Source: Clostridium sp. KNHs205
GTDB lineage: Bacteria; Bacillota; Clostridia; Lachnospirales; Lachnospiraceae
Assembly: GCF_000702945.1 (NCBI RefSeq)
Contig: NZ_JNLE01000005.1
Span: 1,054,001-1,118,000, forward strand
Direction of reading: 5' to 3'
DNA: 64,000 bases
The notes under the pieces are model-generated. The model did no database searches. It saw nothing but the letters and a program-made list of their open reading frames with translations, and was not told the DNA's origin. Within the stretch, counting starts at the first letter, position 1; the number at the start of each line of letters is the position of its first letter. Positions 40,465-49,625 of this stretch are shown one piece after another. The position numbers were made by a program, and so were the translations under genes.

Positions 40465-41214
40465 TTATTTCTTCGGTGTTATATCGATTTCTTCATCTTT
40501 TATAGTGTCATACAGATATATTTTGCTGCCGTCTAATGCCACATAATAGATTCCTGCCAAGGTATTCTTTGTATCCCCTTTTTCATAGACATTAATACCA
40601 TAGCATTCATTTCCTTTAATATTAGAAGGCCAATCGTCATAGATGATAACATACTCTTTCAATTCCTTGGATAATTGAAGGGTTTCACGAGGTATTTCAC
40701 TTAACAGCTTAAGGGCCTGTTCTTTACCAATCCCCTTATCCGCTGTACCTTCCTCCTGTCCTTCTGCAGAACCTGCCTTATTATATAATGGATGCTCCGT
40801 AAATGGAGCTGTAGTTCCGTCACTATTATAGCAGAGAACTTCACCACTTAATTTATCCACGATGATATTTGGTTCAATTACATTTACACCGTCGCTCACT
40901 TCAAATATGTAATATAGTCTGTCACTTACATTCAGATGATCGTCCAGTAATTCAAAGTAATAGTTTTCCTCTCCTAAGATGGCTTCAATCTTTTCTATTG
41001 CCTGCTGGTCTGTAAGCTCTTCTCCATCCTCTTCTTCCTCAGGTTCTTCCGTAACGGCAGGAGTCGGTGTAACCTCCGGAGTTGTCTCTATAGTCGGGCT
41101 TGGGGTCACTGTAACTACTACCGGTTCTTCTTCCTTTTTATCCTTACGGCAGGACATCAACAGAACTCCTGCCATAGCAATGCATATTAAAAGAATGATT
41201 CTTCTTGTTTTCAT
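40465..41214 (-). CDS. Lipoprotein of unknown function
   Basis: About 249 residues. A signal peptide with lipobox (LLICIAMAGVLLMSC) points to a membrane-anchored lipoprotein. A low-complexity linker follows, rich in Pro, Thr and Glu (TVTPSPTIETTPEVTPTP then EEPEEEEDGEE). The C-terminal 170 residues carry a repeat-like unit (QQAIEKIEAILGEENYYFEL and KEQALKLLSEIP), possibly PepSY-like: LSGEVLCYNSDG resembles the DKxTGEI pattern. The ATG at 41214 follows GGAGG. Confidence 0.78.
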   Translation of the reverse strand: MKTRRIILLICIAMAGVLLMSCRKDKKEEEPVVVTVTPSPTIETTPEVTPTPAVTEEPEEEEDGEELTDQQAIEKIEAILGEENYYFELLDDHLNVSDRLYYIFEVSDGVNVIEPNIIVDKLSGEVLCYNSDGTTAPFTEHPLYNKAGSAEGQEEGTADKGIGKEQALKLLSEIPRETLQLSKELKEYVIIYDDWPSNIKGNECYGINVYEKGDTKNTLAGIYYVALDGSKIYLYDTIKDEEIDITPKK

Positions 41215-41406
41215 TCTACTTTCCTCCAATCTTCCCGAAAACGGGAAACTGTTTATATTGCTGTATTAGTTGATTTTTAGTCTTTCTAGTCTCAGGAAGA
41301 TAAGTCTCTTGTATGTAATATCTATATATATTTCGTTATAGTTATTTCGTAGAATATAGATTTATTAAATCCATACAAATATAGAGAGCTAGAGGGCAAA
41401 CTTATC

Positions 41407-41486
41407 TTTTTATCTTTATTCCTTTATATCTATATTCCTTTATATCTTTACTTTTTTATATCTTTACTCCTTTATATCTTTACTCC
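41407..41486. repeat. Tandem repeat of about 16 bp at the HAD gene 3' end
   Basis: About five copies of TTTATATCTTTACTCC or close variants lie head to tail. The last copy encodes the final residues and stop of the HAD gene (GVKI-stop on the minus strand), so the array extends outward from the coding end. Confidence 0.8.
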
Positions 41487-42077
41487 CAATCTTCTCAAAT
41501 CCTTGAGTGCCTGCTCATAATCTGTTACCAATACAGTGTGAAAGCCGAACTTTTTCGCTCCTTCTAAATTCGCTTTTGAATCATCCAGAAACACTGCTTT
41601 CGCAGGCTCAAAACCATATTTGGCTATCAGTGCCTCGTAAATCTCCGGCTCCGGTTTTATGTATTTTACTTCGTAGGAAATAACTCCTCCGTCTGCTTCC
41701 GGTATAAAGGTAAAATGTTCTTTCGCATAGGCAAAATTCCTTTCACCATAATTGGAAAGCAAATAAACCTTGTAACCATTTTTCTTAAGGCCTCTGATAA
41801 ACTCCTTTGCATAAGGAAACTCAATTACTGTTTTTGTGATATCTTCAAAAAGTTTCTTAATTTCCCTTTCCACAGAAGGGTCTAACTCGCAACATGCTCT
41901 GATTATCTCAGCTTCTGGAAGTGCACCTCTATCCTGCTCTCCCCAATAACGGGAGAGTACGGTGGCTTTTGCCACCTTCTCTCTTGTTATGGCATCATAA
42001 CCGCAGTCTCTCAGATAATCTTCCCATCTAAAAGCTGCGAGTACCTGCCCGATATCCAATACAACCGTATTTATCAT
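41472..42077 (-). CDS. HAD-superfamily phosphatase (YihX-like)
   Basis: A 201-residue HAD hydrolase of subfamily IA. Motif I is VVLDIGQVLAAF, where the nucleophile Asp is followed by Ile-Gly instead of the usual D-x-D, as in YihX-like sugar phosphatases. Motif II is YLLSNYGER, motif III includes KYIKPEPEIYEALIAKYG, and motif IV is AVFLDDSKANLEGA. A sugar-phosphate substrate is likely, but not shown. A tandem repeat lies across its 3' end. Confidence 0.87.
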   Translation of the reverse strand: MINTVVLDIGQVLAAFRWEDYLRDCGYDAITREKVAKATVLSRYWGEQDRGALPEAEIIRACCELDPSVEREIKKLFEDITKTVIEFPYAKEFIRGLKKNGYKVYLLSNYGERNFAYAKEHFTFIPEADGGVISYEVKYIKPEPEIYEALIAKYGFEPAKAVFLDDSKANLEGAKKFGFHTVLVTDYEQALKDLRRLGVKI

Positions 42078-42203
42078 CCTGTTCTCCTCTCTTTGTCAGA
42101 GTTTTTAAGACCTCATTTTTATTCATTGAAATAATCTACTCTCCAGAAAAAACCAAATACAAGATACTTTTGAAACGTAGTAACTTTATCATAAGCAGAG
42201 TAC

Positions 42204-43733
42204 TTACTTCATCTTTTCCATGAGACCCTTTTCTGTCAGATTGTAGAGCTTCTCCGCAACTTCCTCCATATACTTTCTGTCATGGGTAACGCTAATAATT
42301 GCACCTTTGTAGGAGGCCAGTACTCCTCTGATTACCGGATTGGAAAGGGGACTTAAATTTCTGGTAGGTTCATCCAATACCAGCACCTCAACACCGTCCA
42401 GTATCATTTTTAACAGAATAAGCTTTGCCTTCTGTCCTCCGCTTAATTCACCAATGGTATGTTCCATTTCATCTCTGGTGAATTTCATGCCTCCCATATA
42501 GGTAAAGGCTTTGGTAATATCCTCTTTTTGTCCGCTGGTGGTAAGGAATTCAATGGGAGTCTTTTTATAATCTAATACCTCTTCATAGTTCTGTGGCATA
42601 TAAGCAGCTTTAATATCCGTTCTATTAAGGAGCTCGGCAGCAATCTTACGAAGCAGGGTAGTCTTACCGGTACCGTTATCGCCAATGATTGCAATATGCT
42701 CCGGTCCCATTACCCGAAGATATATATCCTTTGACAGAATTCGCTCCTCTGTTCCTTCTCCTACCTTTAACTCTTCCAGTCTGAACTCAATAATACGCTT
42801 TCCTCTTGGAATCTTAATCGTGTCCGGAAAATCATAGAGAATGGCATCCTCCGTATCCGGAATCTCCAGAAAATCCTCTTTGTCTTTCTCATAACGTTTT
42901 TCCTGTGACTTAAGGCTCTTAATCTTCTTTTTAAGCAGTCTGCCTCCGGCAGGGTTTGCTCTGGTTATGGCATTTTGCTGGTGCTCAACCTTATCATATA
43001 TCTGACGGAAGCGCTCCATTTTATCCTCATAATCTTCTCTCTGTTTCCTTGCTGTCATTTCCTGTTTTGCCAAAGAAGAGGACCTTTGGTTTTTATATTC
43101 ATCATAGGACATAAAGCTAACAGTATAATGAGGCTCTGTCTTTCTCTTCAACTGCTCTAAATGAATTATAACATTAGCGGTATGTTCAATCAAGGTTTCA
43201 TCATGAGATACATAAAGAACCGGCTTATCTGTACGGTTAATAAAGTCCTCCAGCCAGGTAAATGATCCAATATCCAAATCATTGGTGGGCTCATCTAACA
43301 GAAGCACATCCGGTTCTTCTGCCAGTAATTTTAGTAACTGCAGCTTTACTCTCTCACCTCCGGACAAATTTTTTATGGGTTCTTCGGATGCTATCATTAC
43401 CGAATCAGGATTAAAAGCCCATATATTTTCATCCCGAATACTGTAAATATCAACATCAGCCAAATATTCAGCCGGACTCATCTTAAGCCATTCTTCATCT
43501 GCTTCCTGCTTTAAATACCCGCATCTTACACCGGAGGTCACCTGACCGGTATAATCACAATAATCCTCTATGAGTGTCCTATCATAAATGAACTTTAATA
43601 AGGTGCTCTTACCGTTTCCCTCTTCCCCTATAATTACGGCTTTCTGCCCACGGTTCAGGGTAAAATTAAAATCTTTGATAATACATCTGTTATCTTCTCG
43701 GTTCGTTATCGTTACATTTCTTATATCCAACAT
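42204..43733 (-). CDS. ABC-F family ATPase
   Basis: About 509 residues with two nucleotide-binding domains and no membrane segment: the ABC-F pattern of ribosome-associated ATPases, some of which give antibiotic resistance. Domain 1: GEEGNGKSTLL, LSGGERVKLQLL, LLLDEPTNDLDI. A linker rich in Lys/Arg/Glu (about residues 225-300) is the interdomain P-site tRNA motif region. Domain 2: GDNGTGKTTLL, LSGGQKAKLILL, VLDEPTRNLSPLSNP, where the usual NHLD is changed to RNLS. The ATG at 43733 has GAGGAG 7 nt upstream. Confidence 0.9.
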   Translation of the reverse strand: MLDIRNVTITNREDNRCIIKDFNFTLNRGQKAVIIGEEGNGKSTLLKFIYDRTLIEDYCDYTGQVTSGVRCGYLKQEADEEWLKMSPAEYLADVDIYSIRDENIWAFNPDSVMIASEEPIKNLSGGERVKLQLLKLLAEEPDVLLLDEPTNDLDIGSFTWLEDFINRTDKPVLYVSHDETLIEHTANVIIHLEQLKRKTEPHYTVSFMSYDEYKNQRSSSLAKQEMTARKQREDYEDKMERFRQIYDKVEHQQNAITRANPAGGRLLKKKIKSLKSQEKRYEKDKEDFLEIPDTEDAILYDFPDTIKIPRGKRIIEFRLEELKVGEGTEERILSKDIYLRVMGPEHIAIIGDNGTGKTTLLRKIAAELLNRTDIKAAYMPQNYEEVLDYKKTPIEFLTTSGQKEDITKAFTYMGGMKFTRDEMEHTIGELSGGQKAKLILLKMILDGVEVLVLDEPTRNLSPLSNPVIRGVLASYKGAIISVTHDRKYMEEVAEKLYNLTEKGLMEKMK

Positions 43734-43875
43734 ACACATTCTCCTCTCAAATCCTGCTTTATAAGTTGATGTTTTTCCGGCCATAATAGATTGTTAAATG
43801 ACTATTTACAGAAGGAAGACGCAAAAACTTATTTTAACTTATAGCTTAATGTGCACTTCAATTATTTTTGGGCAA

Positions 43876-43905
43876 TAAAAAAACATCTTCCCTCCGGAAA
43901 ATGTT
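43876..43905 (-). terminator. Attenuator terminator upstream of the ABC-F gene
   Basis: On the minus strand, AACATTTTCC (43905-43896) pairs with GGAAGATGTT (43891-43882) around a 4-nt loop and is followed by a T-run to 43877. It lies 143 bp before the start codon of the ABC-F gene, between leader peptide and gene. Confidence 0.85.
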
Positions 43906-44019
43906 CACTAGCTGAAGTTATTTAATTATTATAATATCCCTACCTGCAATAAGGTATACTAATGCCTTGTAATATCGGCACTAATTGTGAGAGCTGCCAA
44001 TCCCAGGAAACGATAATTA

Positions 44020-44088
44020 TCAGACGGTCATAAACATTCCGTATAAAAAGTCATTATTCAATTGGCTGTGATTGAATGTTCTACTCAT
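44020..44088 (-). CDS. Leader peptide of the ABC-F gene (22 residues)
   Basis: The frame begins MSRTFNHSQLNNDF and ends LYGMFMTV, with a weak site (AAAGAG) before the ATG. The start lies in the loop of a 13-bp stem (44094-44106 with 44036-44048, one G-U pair), so translation of the peptide would open the stem. Such leader ORFs control ABC-F and erm genes by ribosome stalling. The call is from layout, not homology. Confidence 0.6.
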   Translation of the reverse strand: MSRTFNHSQLNNDFLYGMFMTV

Positions 44089-44166
44089 TTCTCTTTTACA
44101 CGGAATACTCTCTACAGAGGTATTCTTATCCTTTCTGAATTTGTTCCAGTAACTTACAACAAAGGT

Positions 44167-44195
44167 ATTTTAGCATAGGGAGAGGTTTTAGTCAA
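44167..44195 (-). promoter_or_regulatory. Promoter of the ABC-F leader transcript
   Basis: TTGACT (44195-44190), N17, TAAAAT (44172-44167) on the minus strand gives a start near 44160, about 70 nt before the leader peptide and 430 nt before the gene. Confidence 0.75.
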
Positions 44196-44246
44196 ATGTT
44201 ATTTTTTTAGTTGAATTTACCTTGGTTGGCTAAGATAGGGCGGGTT

Positions 44247-44493
44247 GGGGACGGACGATGATTTTGAGCACTGTTTGTGCGTTTTGTTGTTCGAGAACCC
44301 TTATTCCACTAAAGTGCCAGCAACTGCTCAGGACAGGTAAAATTGTGCCAAACTCGCTGCGACTTTATATAAAGGGATTTCGTTTGTTGCGCTCAGACAG
44401 TGGCACAATTTTACCTATACGCAGTTTCTGCCACTTAAGTGTCATAAGGAACCTCTCAATACAAAACTCCCAAACAGTGCTCAAAATCATCTG
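44247..44493 (+). repeat. Long hairpin repeat, divergent copy (E3)
   Basis: It starts with GGGGACGG like the other copies and forms a long imperfect hairpin. Outer arms are CGATGATTTTGAGCACTG and CAGTGCTCAAAATCATC; another paired arm is GGTAAAATTGTGCCA with TGGCACAATTTTACC. The apical part contains AACTCGCTGCG and GCGCTCAGACAG, shared with the apex of E1 and E2 but interrupted by about 20 nt. The middle stems differ from E1/E2. No gene lies in it. Confidence 0.7.
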
Positions 44494-45074
44494 TTTATCT
44501 TTCTATTTCTGCTTAATTTTTTATTGAATTATGTACTTTTTCATGGTATCTTGAAGCTTCTCGTTGGCTATTATTGAATTTGAATTTTCATGATACTTAT
44601 CTTCTGATTCTTAAAAATTGTTACTGGACTGTAGTAAAGTACATACATTTTTCAATGATATAGGCAAACAAATTCACTGGTAGTAATTGTAATTCCCTTT
44701 TATACAACTGAATTGCTGTGTTCTCTATTAAATCAGTATTCCGTTGATACGCAGAACTGTCTGCTAAGAAAATTCTCCGCTGAGGTCACCAGGGATTTAA
44801 TATTCAAGTCACCGTAACGAAAATGAATAATACCTTCATAATAACTCTTTCTTTAAAAACCTGAGTTGCAGCCTTCCAAAGGATATTTTTTATTTTAGGA
44901 AAGCAGTAAACTCAGCAATTCATATTTCTATGGCATCTACCCCTGGTTCCATACGAAAATTTTCACCAACAAGACAAATACAAATTCACCCCAAAAATTA
45001 TACAAGATTTTTAATTTGCTTTTATACTAATTACTTCTATACTTCAAATATAAAACGTCTTTTTATCCAAATAG
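44494..45074. other. Intergenic stretch between two hairpin repeats
   Basis: About 580 bp, AT-rich. Short frames present lack ribosome-binding sites. No repeat, promoter or RNA family was recognised. Confidence 0.4.
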
Positions 45075-45298
45075 TTCAGGCAGAATGCACAAAGCAGAAA
45101 GAACGAATGCGCCTATGGAAAGGCATTAGAAGTCCTTTTCTCTGAAAATTCTGTGCTATATTATAAAATAGATTGTTTGAGCGCAGCGAGTTATCTATTT
45201 TATAATATGTCAAGCACAAAATTTTCAGAGAATTAGGACTTCTTATGCCTTGGAATTGAAGCATGAGTTTTTTCTGCTTTGCGCATTTTGCCGTCCCC
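45075..45298 (-). repeat. Long hairpin repeat, copy E1 (224 nt)
   Basis: Read on the minus strand it starts GGGGACGG and ends CCTGAA, with the same 224-nt length as E2. The terminal stem (45081-45097 with 45274-45290) is 17 nt with one G-T and one A-C. Conserved parts are AAAAAACTCATGCTTC, TCCTAATTCTCTGAA and the apical AACTCGCTGCGCTCAAAC. Inner stems (GGCAT/ATGCC, GAAGTCC/GGACTTC, TGTGCT/AGCACA, ATAGAT/ATCTAT) pair but differ in sequence from E2. Confidence 0.85.
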
Positions 45299-45370
45299 TT
45301 GCCAAAACCCTACCGTCATCCACCAGTACTATTCCATAACCCCATTTATACCTATAGATATATTATTCTA

Positions 45371-47224
45371 CTAACCTTTCACAGTATATAACCTAAAATC
45401 ATATGGTAACAACTCAATACTTTCACTTAATATTACCTCACTTGCACTTATAGGATCCACACAAACTAATCCGGTTAATTCTTCCGGCAGACTTATTATC
45501 TCGGAAGTCCCCTCATTGTGGAGCAGTATATAGAGGGTTTCTGCAGGCGTTATTTTTTTATAGATTATTGTGTCTGCTGAGGTATTACCTTCTATCCATT
45601 GGAAGTTTTCCGTACGAAAGGTCTCTTTTTCTTTCCTAAGGCGAATCAGGGTCTTAATCAGATTATAGAGTTCTTTATTCTGTCGTTCTTCCTCCCAGAC
45701 CATACACTGCCTGTTGCTGTGCTCTCCGCCTCCCATTCCGATTTCACTTCCATAGTAGATGCAGGGAGTCCCGGGGTAAGTAAACAGGAATATGTATGCC
45801 AGTTTTACTATGTCCTGATTCCCCTGAACTACATGGAGTATCCGTTCGGTGTCGTGGCTGTCCAGTAGGTTGTAGAGGTTATTGGTTACATGTTTGGGAT
45901 AAGCTGTCAGGAGGCTGCTGATGGCTTCTTTGAATTCCTTGCCATGGAGCTTCATACCGCCTTTTTCCTCTGTTCCGAAGAAATTCCAGACTGGAGTGGT
46001 AAATTCATAGTTCATAACGCCGTCAAACTGGTCTCCCTGGAGCCATGGATAGGAATTATCCCAATTTTCTCCCAGTATATATACTTCCGGGTCTATGGTT
46101 TTTACCTTCTTACGGAATGCCCTCCAGAAATCATGGGAAATTTCGTTTGATACATCCAGTCTCCAGCCGTCTATGTGATATTCATTTATCCAATATGCTG
46201 CAACATCAAGAAGATATTCCCGTGCTATGGGATTTCCGGTATTCCACTTGGGCATGGTCTGGGTATAGGCAAAGGTCCGATAGTTTAATTCTTCTTTGGG
46301 GCAATCCTGAGGCTGACCATTTCTTAGTTCTCCGGTATAATACGGTTTTTCAGGATCAATGATATAAAAGCAATCATAGTACCTGGAGTTTTTTCCGTTC
46401 TTTAATACATCCTGCCAGAATGGATGGTTAAAGCCACAGTGGTTAAATACTGCATCCAGCATAATCTTGATGCCACGATTATGGGCTTCTTTTACCAAAC
46501 GGCCGAAGGTTTCATTATCTCCGAATTCCGGATCTATTGTATAATAGTCTGTTGTATCGTATTTATGTGAGCTTGGAGATTCAAAGATGGGATTTAAATA
46601 AATGCCATTAAATCCGGACTCCTTTATATAATCAAGCTTTTCAATTATTCCTGCCAGATTTCCACCAAACTTCTTATCATAACCATCATAGGCATCGCTT
46701 CCCCAGGGCAGGACATCTCTTTCATCCCCTGGAGTTCCGTTACAGAACCGCTCCGGAAATATCTGGTACCATACGGTTTCCGTCACCCACTCCGGTGCTT
46801 TGTATAAGTCTTCCTCATTAATATATGGATAATTATAGTAGTTACTTAAGTTGTACAGCACACTGTCTTCTTCTGAATAGGGTATCCGGTTACGGCTTCC
46901 TATCAGATATTTCTCGATATCATTGCTGATTACAAAGCAATATTTCGTTCTTTTCCAGTTGATATCCGGTATTTCGGCAAACCAGCAGTCGTGGTTTGCC
47001 GTCACCTGCTCTTTTACCATGGCAATATGTTTCACCGAGCTTTTATCAAAGTCGTAGATAGGTGTACCATCCCCCCTGGGTATCCAGTTAAAGGGATCTA
47101 CTGCCAGCACTTCTGCTTCTTTTACTTCTCCCCTGGCCGTTTTCAGCCTGAGATGTAAAGTATTTTCATCATAGGCATAGGACAGTGCACTCTTGGGGTC
47201 ATGTATAAGGGATGAAAATATCAT
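45371..47224 (-). CDS. GH13 neopullulanase/cyclomaltodextrinase-like enzyme
   Basis: About 617 residues. An N-terminal beta domain of CBM34 type (residues 1-120) precedes the GH13 barrel. The four conserved regions are visible: LDAVFNHCGFNH, GWRLDVSNE (nucleophile Asp), YILGENWD (acid Glu) and NLLDSHDTER. There is no signal peptide, so it degrades maltodextrins inside the cell after uptake by the adjacent transporter. The ATG at 47224 is preferred (GAGGA upstream); ATGs at 47245 and 47287 overlap or abut the previous gene. Confidence 0.92.
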   Translation of the reverse strand: MIFSSLIHDPKSALSYAYDENTLHLRLKTARGEVKEAEVLAVDPFNWIPRGDGTPIYDFDKSSVKHIAMVKEQVTANHDCWFAEIPDINWKRTKYCFVISNDIEKYLIGSRNRIPYSEEDSVLYNLSNYYNYPYINEEDLYKAPEWVTETVWYQIFPERFCNGTPGDERDVLPWGSDAYDGYDKKFGGNLAGIIEKLDYIKESGFNGIYLNPIFESPSSHKYDTTDYYTIDPEFGDNETFGRLVKEAHNRGIKIMLDAVFNHCGFNHPFWQDVLKNGKNSRYYDCFYIIDPEKPYYTGELRNGQPQDCPKEELNYRTFAYTQTMPKWNTGNPIAREYLLDVAAYWINEYHIDGWRLDVSNEISHDFWRAFRKKVKTIDPEVYILGENWDNSYPWLQGDQFDGVMNYEFTTPVWNFFGTEEKGGMKLHGKEFKEAISSLLTAYPKHVTNNLYNLLDSHDTERILHVVQGNQDIVKLAYIFLFTYPGTPCIYYGSEIGMGGGEHSNRQCMVWEEERQNKELYNLIKTLIRLRKEKETFRTENFQWIEGNTSADTIIYKKITPAETLYILLHNEGTSEIISLPEELTGLVCVDPISASEVILSESIELLPYDFRLYTVKG

Positions 47225-47264
47225 AGCACTTTCCTCACTTTTCATTTCTATTCTTCTATTCTGC

Positions 47265-48608
47265 TTATTCGCTGGCAACCAGGGCATCGAAGTCCTTCTG
47301 TGCCTTTTGAGCTCCCTCTTCCGGCGTCAGCGTTCCGTCAAATACGGCGCTTAATACGCTTTGGGCTATTGTCCAGTAATATGATATCCGCTTGGTACTT
47401 GGCATTGGAACAGATTTGGTGAATTCTTCACAAAATACTCTTAACTGTTCGTCATCTTTTAAGCCTTCTACTTTTGTTATATCTTTGTTAGCGGTTATTT
47501 TATAGGATTTACTGTATAAAAGTGCTGCCGCTTCATCGCTGGTCAAAAAGGTTGCAAATAATTCTGCTGCCTTGGGATATTTCGTATAAGCTGATACATA
47601 AGCATTTTGAACTGCGCTGAAGGATCTCATGGGGTTTCCGTCTAAGGTTGGCAGTACTGTTACTCCAAAATCAATGTTTTCTTCCTTTAAGGATTTAATC
47701 AGCCAGGGTCCGATTGGATAATATGCCGTTTTTCCGTCTTTAAAATTCTGCTCTAACAGTGACATGGTTTCCATCTTCAAGTCATCTGCTTTAATAGGAA
47801 TAATCTCTTTTAAAGACGCGATTGTTTCCAACCCCTTGAGAAATTCAGGGGTATCAAATCCCGGATTATCTCCCTCCGTACCATCGGCTCCAAAGAGCTG
47901 GAAACCATAAAGACTAAGGAAAGGAAACGCAGGATAACCGTCTGTTGGAACTGTCAGGTACCAGAATTTATTCTCGCCTGCATTGTTATAAGCTAAAGCT
48001 TCTTCTTTAATCTGTTCAAAGGTGGAAGCCGGTTCACCGGTTACCAGCGCTTTATTATAGAGCAAGGCATAGGTTTCAATTGAAACCGGGATACCATAGA
48101 TTTTACCTTCGGAGGTCACTGTTTTAACAGCCGTTTCATTTATTCTATCCTTTACGATAGTAGCTGAGGTTTCACTGAGTTCAGCCAAAATCCCCGCATC
48201 TTTAGCCGTTGCAAAGGAATCATGGGCAGCCATGAAGATATCCGCACCATTACCGGAAGGTCCGTCTAACATCATTTTATTAACGGAATCCAAACCATTC
48301 TCCTGAACCTCAACCGTTACGCCGTATTTTTGCTCAAATAATTCAGCTACTGCTTTACCATACTCCAGGTAACCGGACAAAGTCCAAAAGCTCAGCTTAG
48401 CGCCTTCTTCCGGTATGATTTCTTTGCTTTCCTCCACTTTAGGGGCTTCCGTACCCTCCGGTTCTGTTTGATTCTCTGAACCGGTCACTGCCTGATTTTC
48501 CGTCTTATTTACTTCTTGTTCCGTTGGAATGTTCCTGCTGCAGCCACCTAATACTCCCGTAATCATTACTGCTGCCAGTAAAATGCTAAGAGTTTTTCTA
48601 AATTTCAT
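47265..48608 (-). CDS. Maltodextrin-type extracellular solute-binding lipoprotein
   Basis: About 447 residues, family 1 binding protein. The signal peptide ends in the lipobox LGGCS, followed by a low-complexity linker (NQTEPEGTEAPKVEES). The body matches maltose-binding proteins: AKLSFWTLSGYLEYGKAVAE, PVSIETYALLYNKALV, YPIGPWLIKSLKEENIDFGV and KRISYYWTIAQSVLSA. It should capture maltose or maltodextrins for MalF/MalG. GGAGGAAG precedes its ATG. Confidence 0.92.
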   Translation of the reverse strand: MKFRKTLSILLAAVMITGVLGGCSRNIPTEQEVNKTENQAVTGSENQTEPEGTEAPKVEESKEIIPEEGAKLSFWTLSGYLEYGKAVAELFEQKYGVTVEVQENGLDSVNKMMLDGPSGNGADIFMAAHDSFATAKDAGILAELSETSATIVKDRINETAVKTVTSEGKIYGIPVSIETYALLYNKALVTGEPASTFEQIKEEALAYNNAGENKFWYLTVPTDGYPAFPFLSLYGFQLFGADGTEGDNPGFDTPEFLKGLETIASLKEIIPIKADDLKMETMSLLEQNFKDGKTAYYPIGPWLIKSLKEENIDFGVTVLPTLDGNPMRSFSAVQNAYVSAYTKYPKAAELFATFLTSDEAAALLYSKSYKITANKDITKVEGLKDDEQLRVFCEEFTKSVPMPSTKRISYYWTIAQSVLSAVFDGTLTPEEGAQKAQKDFDALVASE

Positions 48609-48687
48609 ATCTTCCTCCATTCTCCCGCCGAAGGCGGCACAAAATCTGCTTCTCTTGGTTATTGCTCTTTATAAAACTTTCAGAATA

Positions 48688-49509
48688 TCAGCCTTTATCT
48701 GCTCCCGCTGAAACCCCTTGTACCAGATATTTCTGAAAGAGTATAAATATAATCGTAATAGGGACTGCTATTAATACTGCACCTGAGGCAAATACCGTAA
48801 AGTTGATGCTCTCTTTTCCGTTAATCAGCATAAAGAGTCCTACTGCCAGTGTCCTGCTCCTGTCCCCCGACAGCAGGATATTTGGCAGGATATAATCCAT
48901 CCACGGCAACATAAACTGTGATACTGCGCAATAGGTAATAATCGGTTTTGACATTGGAAGGATAACCTTTCGAAAGGTTTGGAACCTGGTGCAGCCATCC
49001 ATATAAGCCGCCTCATCAATAGCCTTTGGCACACCATCCAGGTATCCTTTTACCAGCCAGGTACTGTACGGAATCGCTCCCACTGCGTATACAATAATCA
49101 GGGAGATGGATTTACCCACCAATCCCAAAGTGAGAAACAAAGTGTATATCGCCGTCATGGACAAGAAGGTAGGAAACATGGACAAAATCATAATTGCCAT
49201 TAACCCTGCCTTTCGGCCTCTGAACAGGAACCTGGACATTATCCAGGCAGTTATCATAATTAATAGTACGGATAATACCATATTGGCTAATGCAATTTTG
49301 AAGGTATTAAAGAACCATAAAATATAGCTGGTTTCTGAAAACAGCCGGTTATAGTTGGCAAATGTCATTTCCTTCAGTTTTATTGCAACCGGCGGTCCGC
49401 TGCCTCTCTGAAAGGAGGACAGTATAATCCACATAACCGGAATCAGGACGATAAAAGACATCAGGATAAGTTCGGCATGCAATAAAAATACAGTAAGCTT
49501 TTTCTTCAT
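48688..49509 (-). CDS. Sugar ABC transporter permease, MalG type
   Basis: About 273 residues with six membrane helices. The EAA loop that contacts the ATPase reads DEAAYMDGCTRFQTFRKVILPM (near residue 185). The length and the SFQRGSG ... LKEMTFANYNRLF segment are typical of MalG. AAGGGG precedes the ATG at 49509; the longer frame to 49587 would cross an intergenic hairpin. Confidence 0.92.
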   Translation of the reverse strand: MKKKLTVFLLHAELILMSFIVLIPVMWIILSSFQRGSGPPVAIKLKEMTFANYNRLFSETSYILWFFNTFKIALANMVLSVLLIMITAWIMSRFLFRGRKAGLMAIMILSMFPTFLSMTAIYTLFLTLGLVGKSISLIIVYAVGAIPYSTWLVKGYLDGVPKAIDEAAYMDGCTRFQTFRKVILPMSKPIITYCAVSQFMLPWMDYILPNILLSGDRSRTLAVGLFMLINGKESINFTVFASGAVLIAVPITIIFILFQKYLVQGVSAGADKG

Positions 49510-49559
49510 TCTTATACCCCTTGCATACCGCAAGCTGGCTTGCGGTACTGCCACAAATA

Positions 49560-49619
49560 AAAAGGTTGAAAGATTCTTCCGTGGCATCCTTTCAATATTT
49601 TATATTTTCTTTCAACCTT
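49560..49619 (-). other. Intergenic hairpins between malF- and malG-like genes
   Basis: AAAGGTTGAAAGA pairs with TCTTTCAACCTTT (49560-49572 with 49607-49619). Closer to the next start a second stem, TACCGCAAGC/GCTTGCGGTA, lies at 49514-49535. There is no T-run; such structures often set the ratio of neighbouring operon products. Confidence 0.6.
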
Positions 49620-49625
49620 TCCCGC

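Noticed and set aside
44247..45298. CRISPR array or classical insertion sequence
   Set aside because: The copies are long single hairpins with no regular spacers, no ORF and no terminal inverted repeats with target duplication that I can see.
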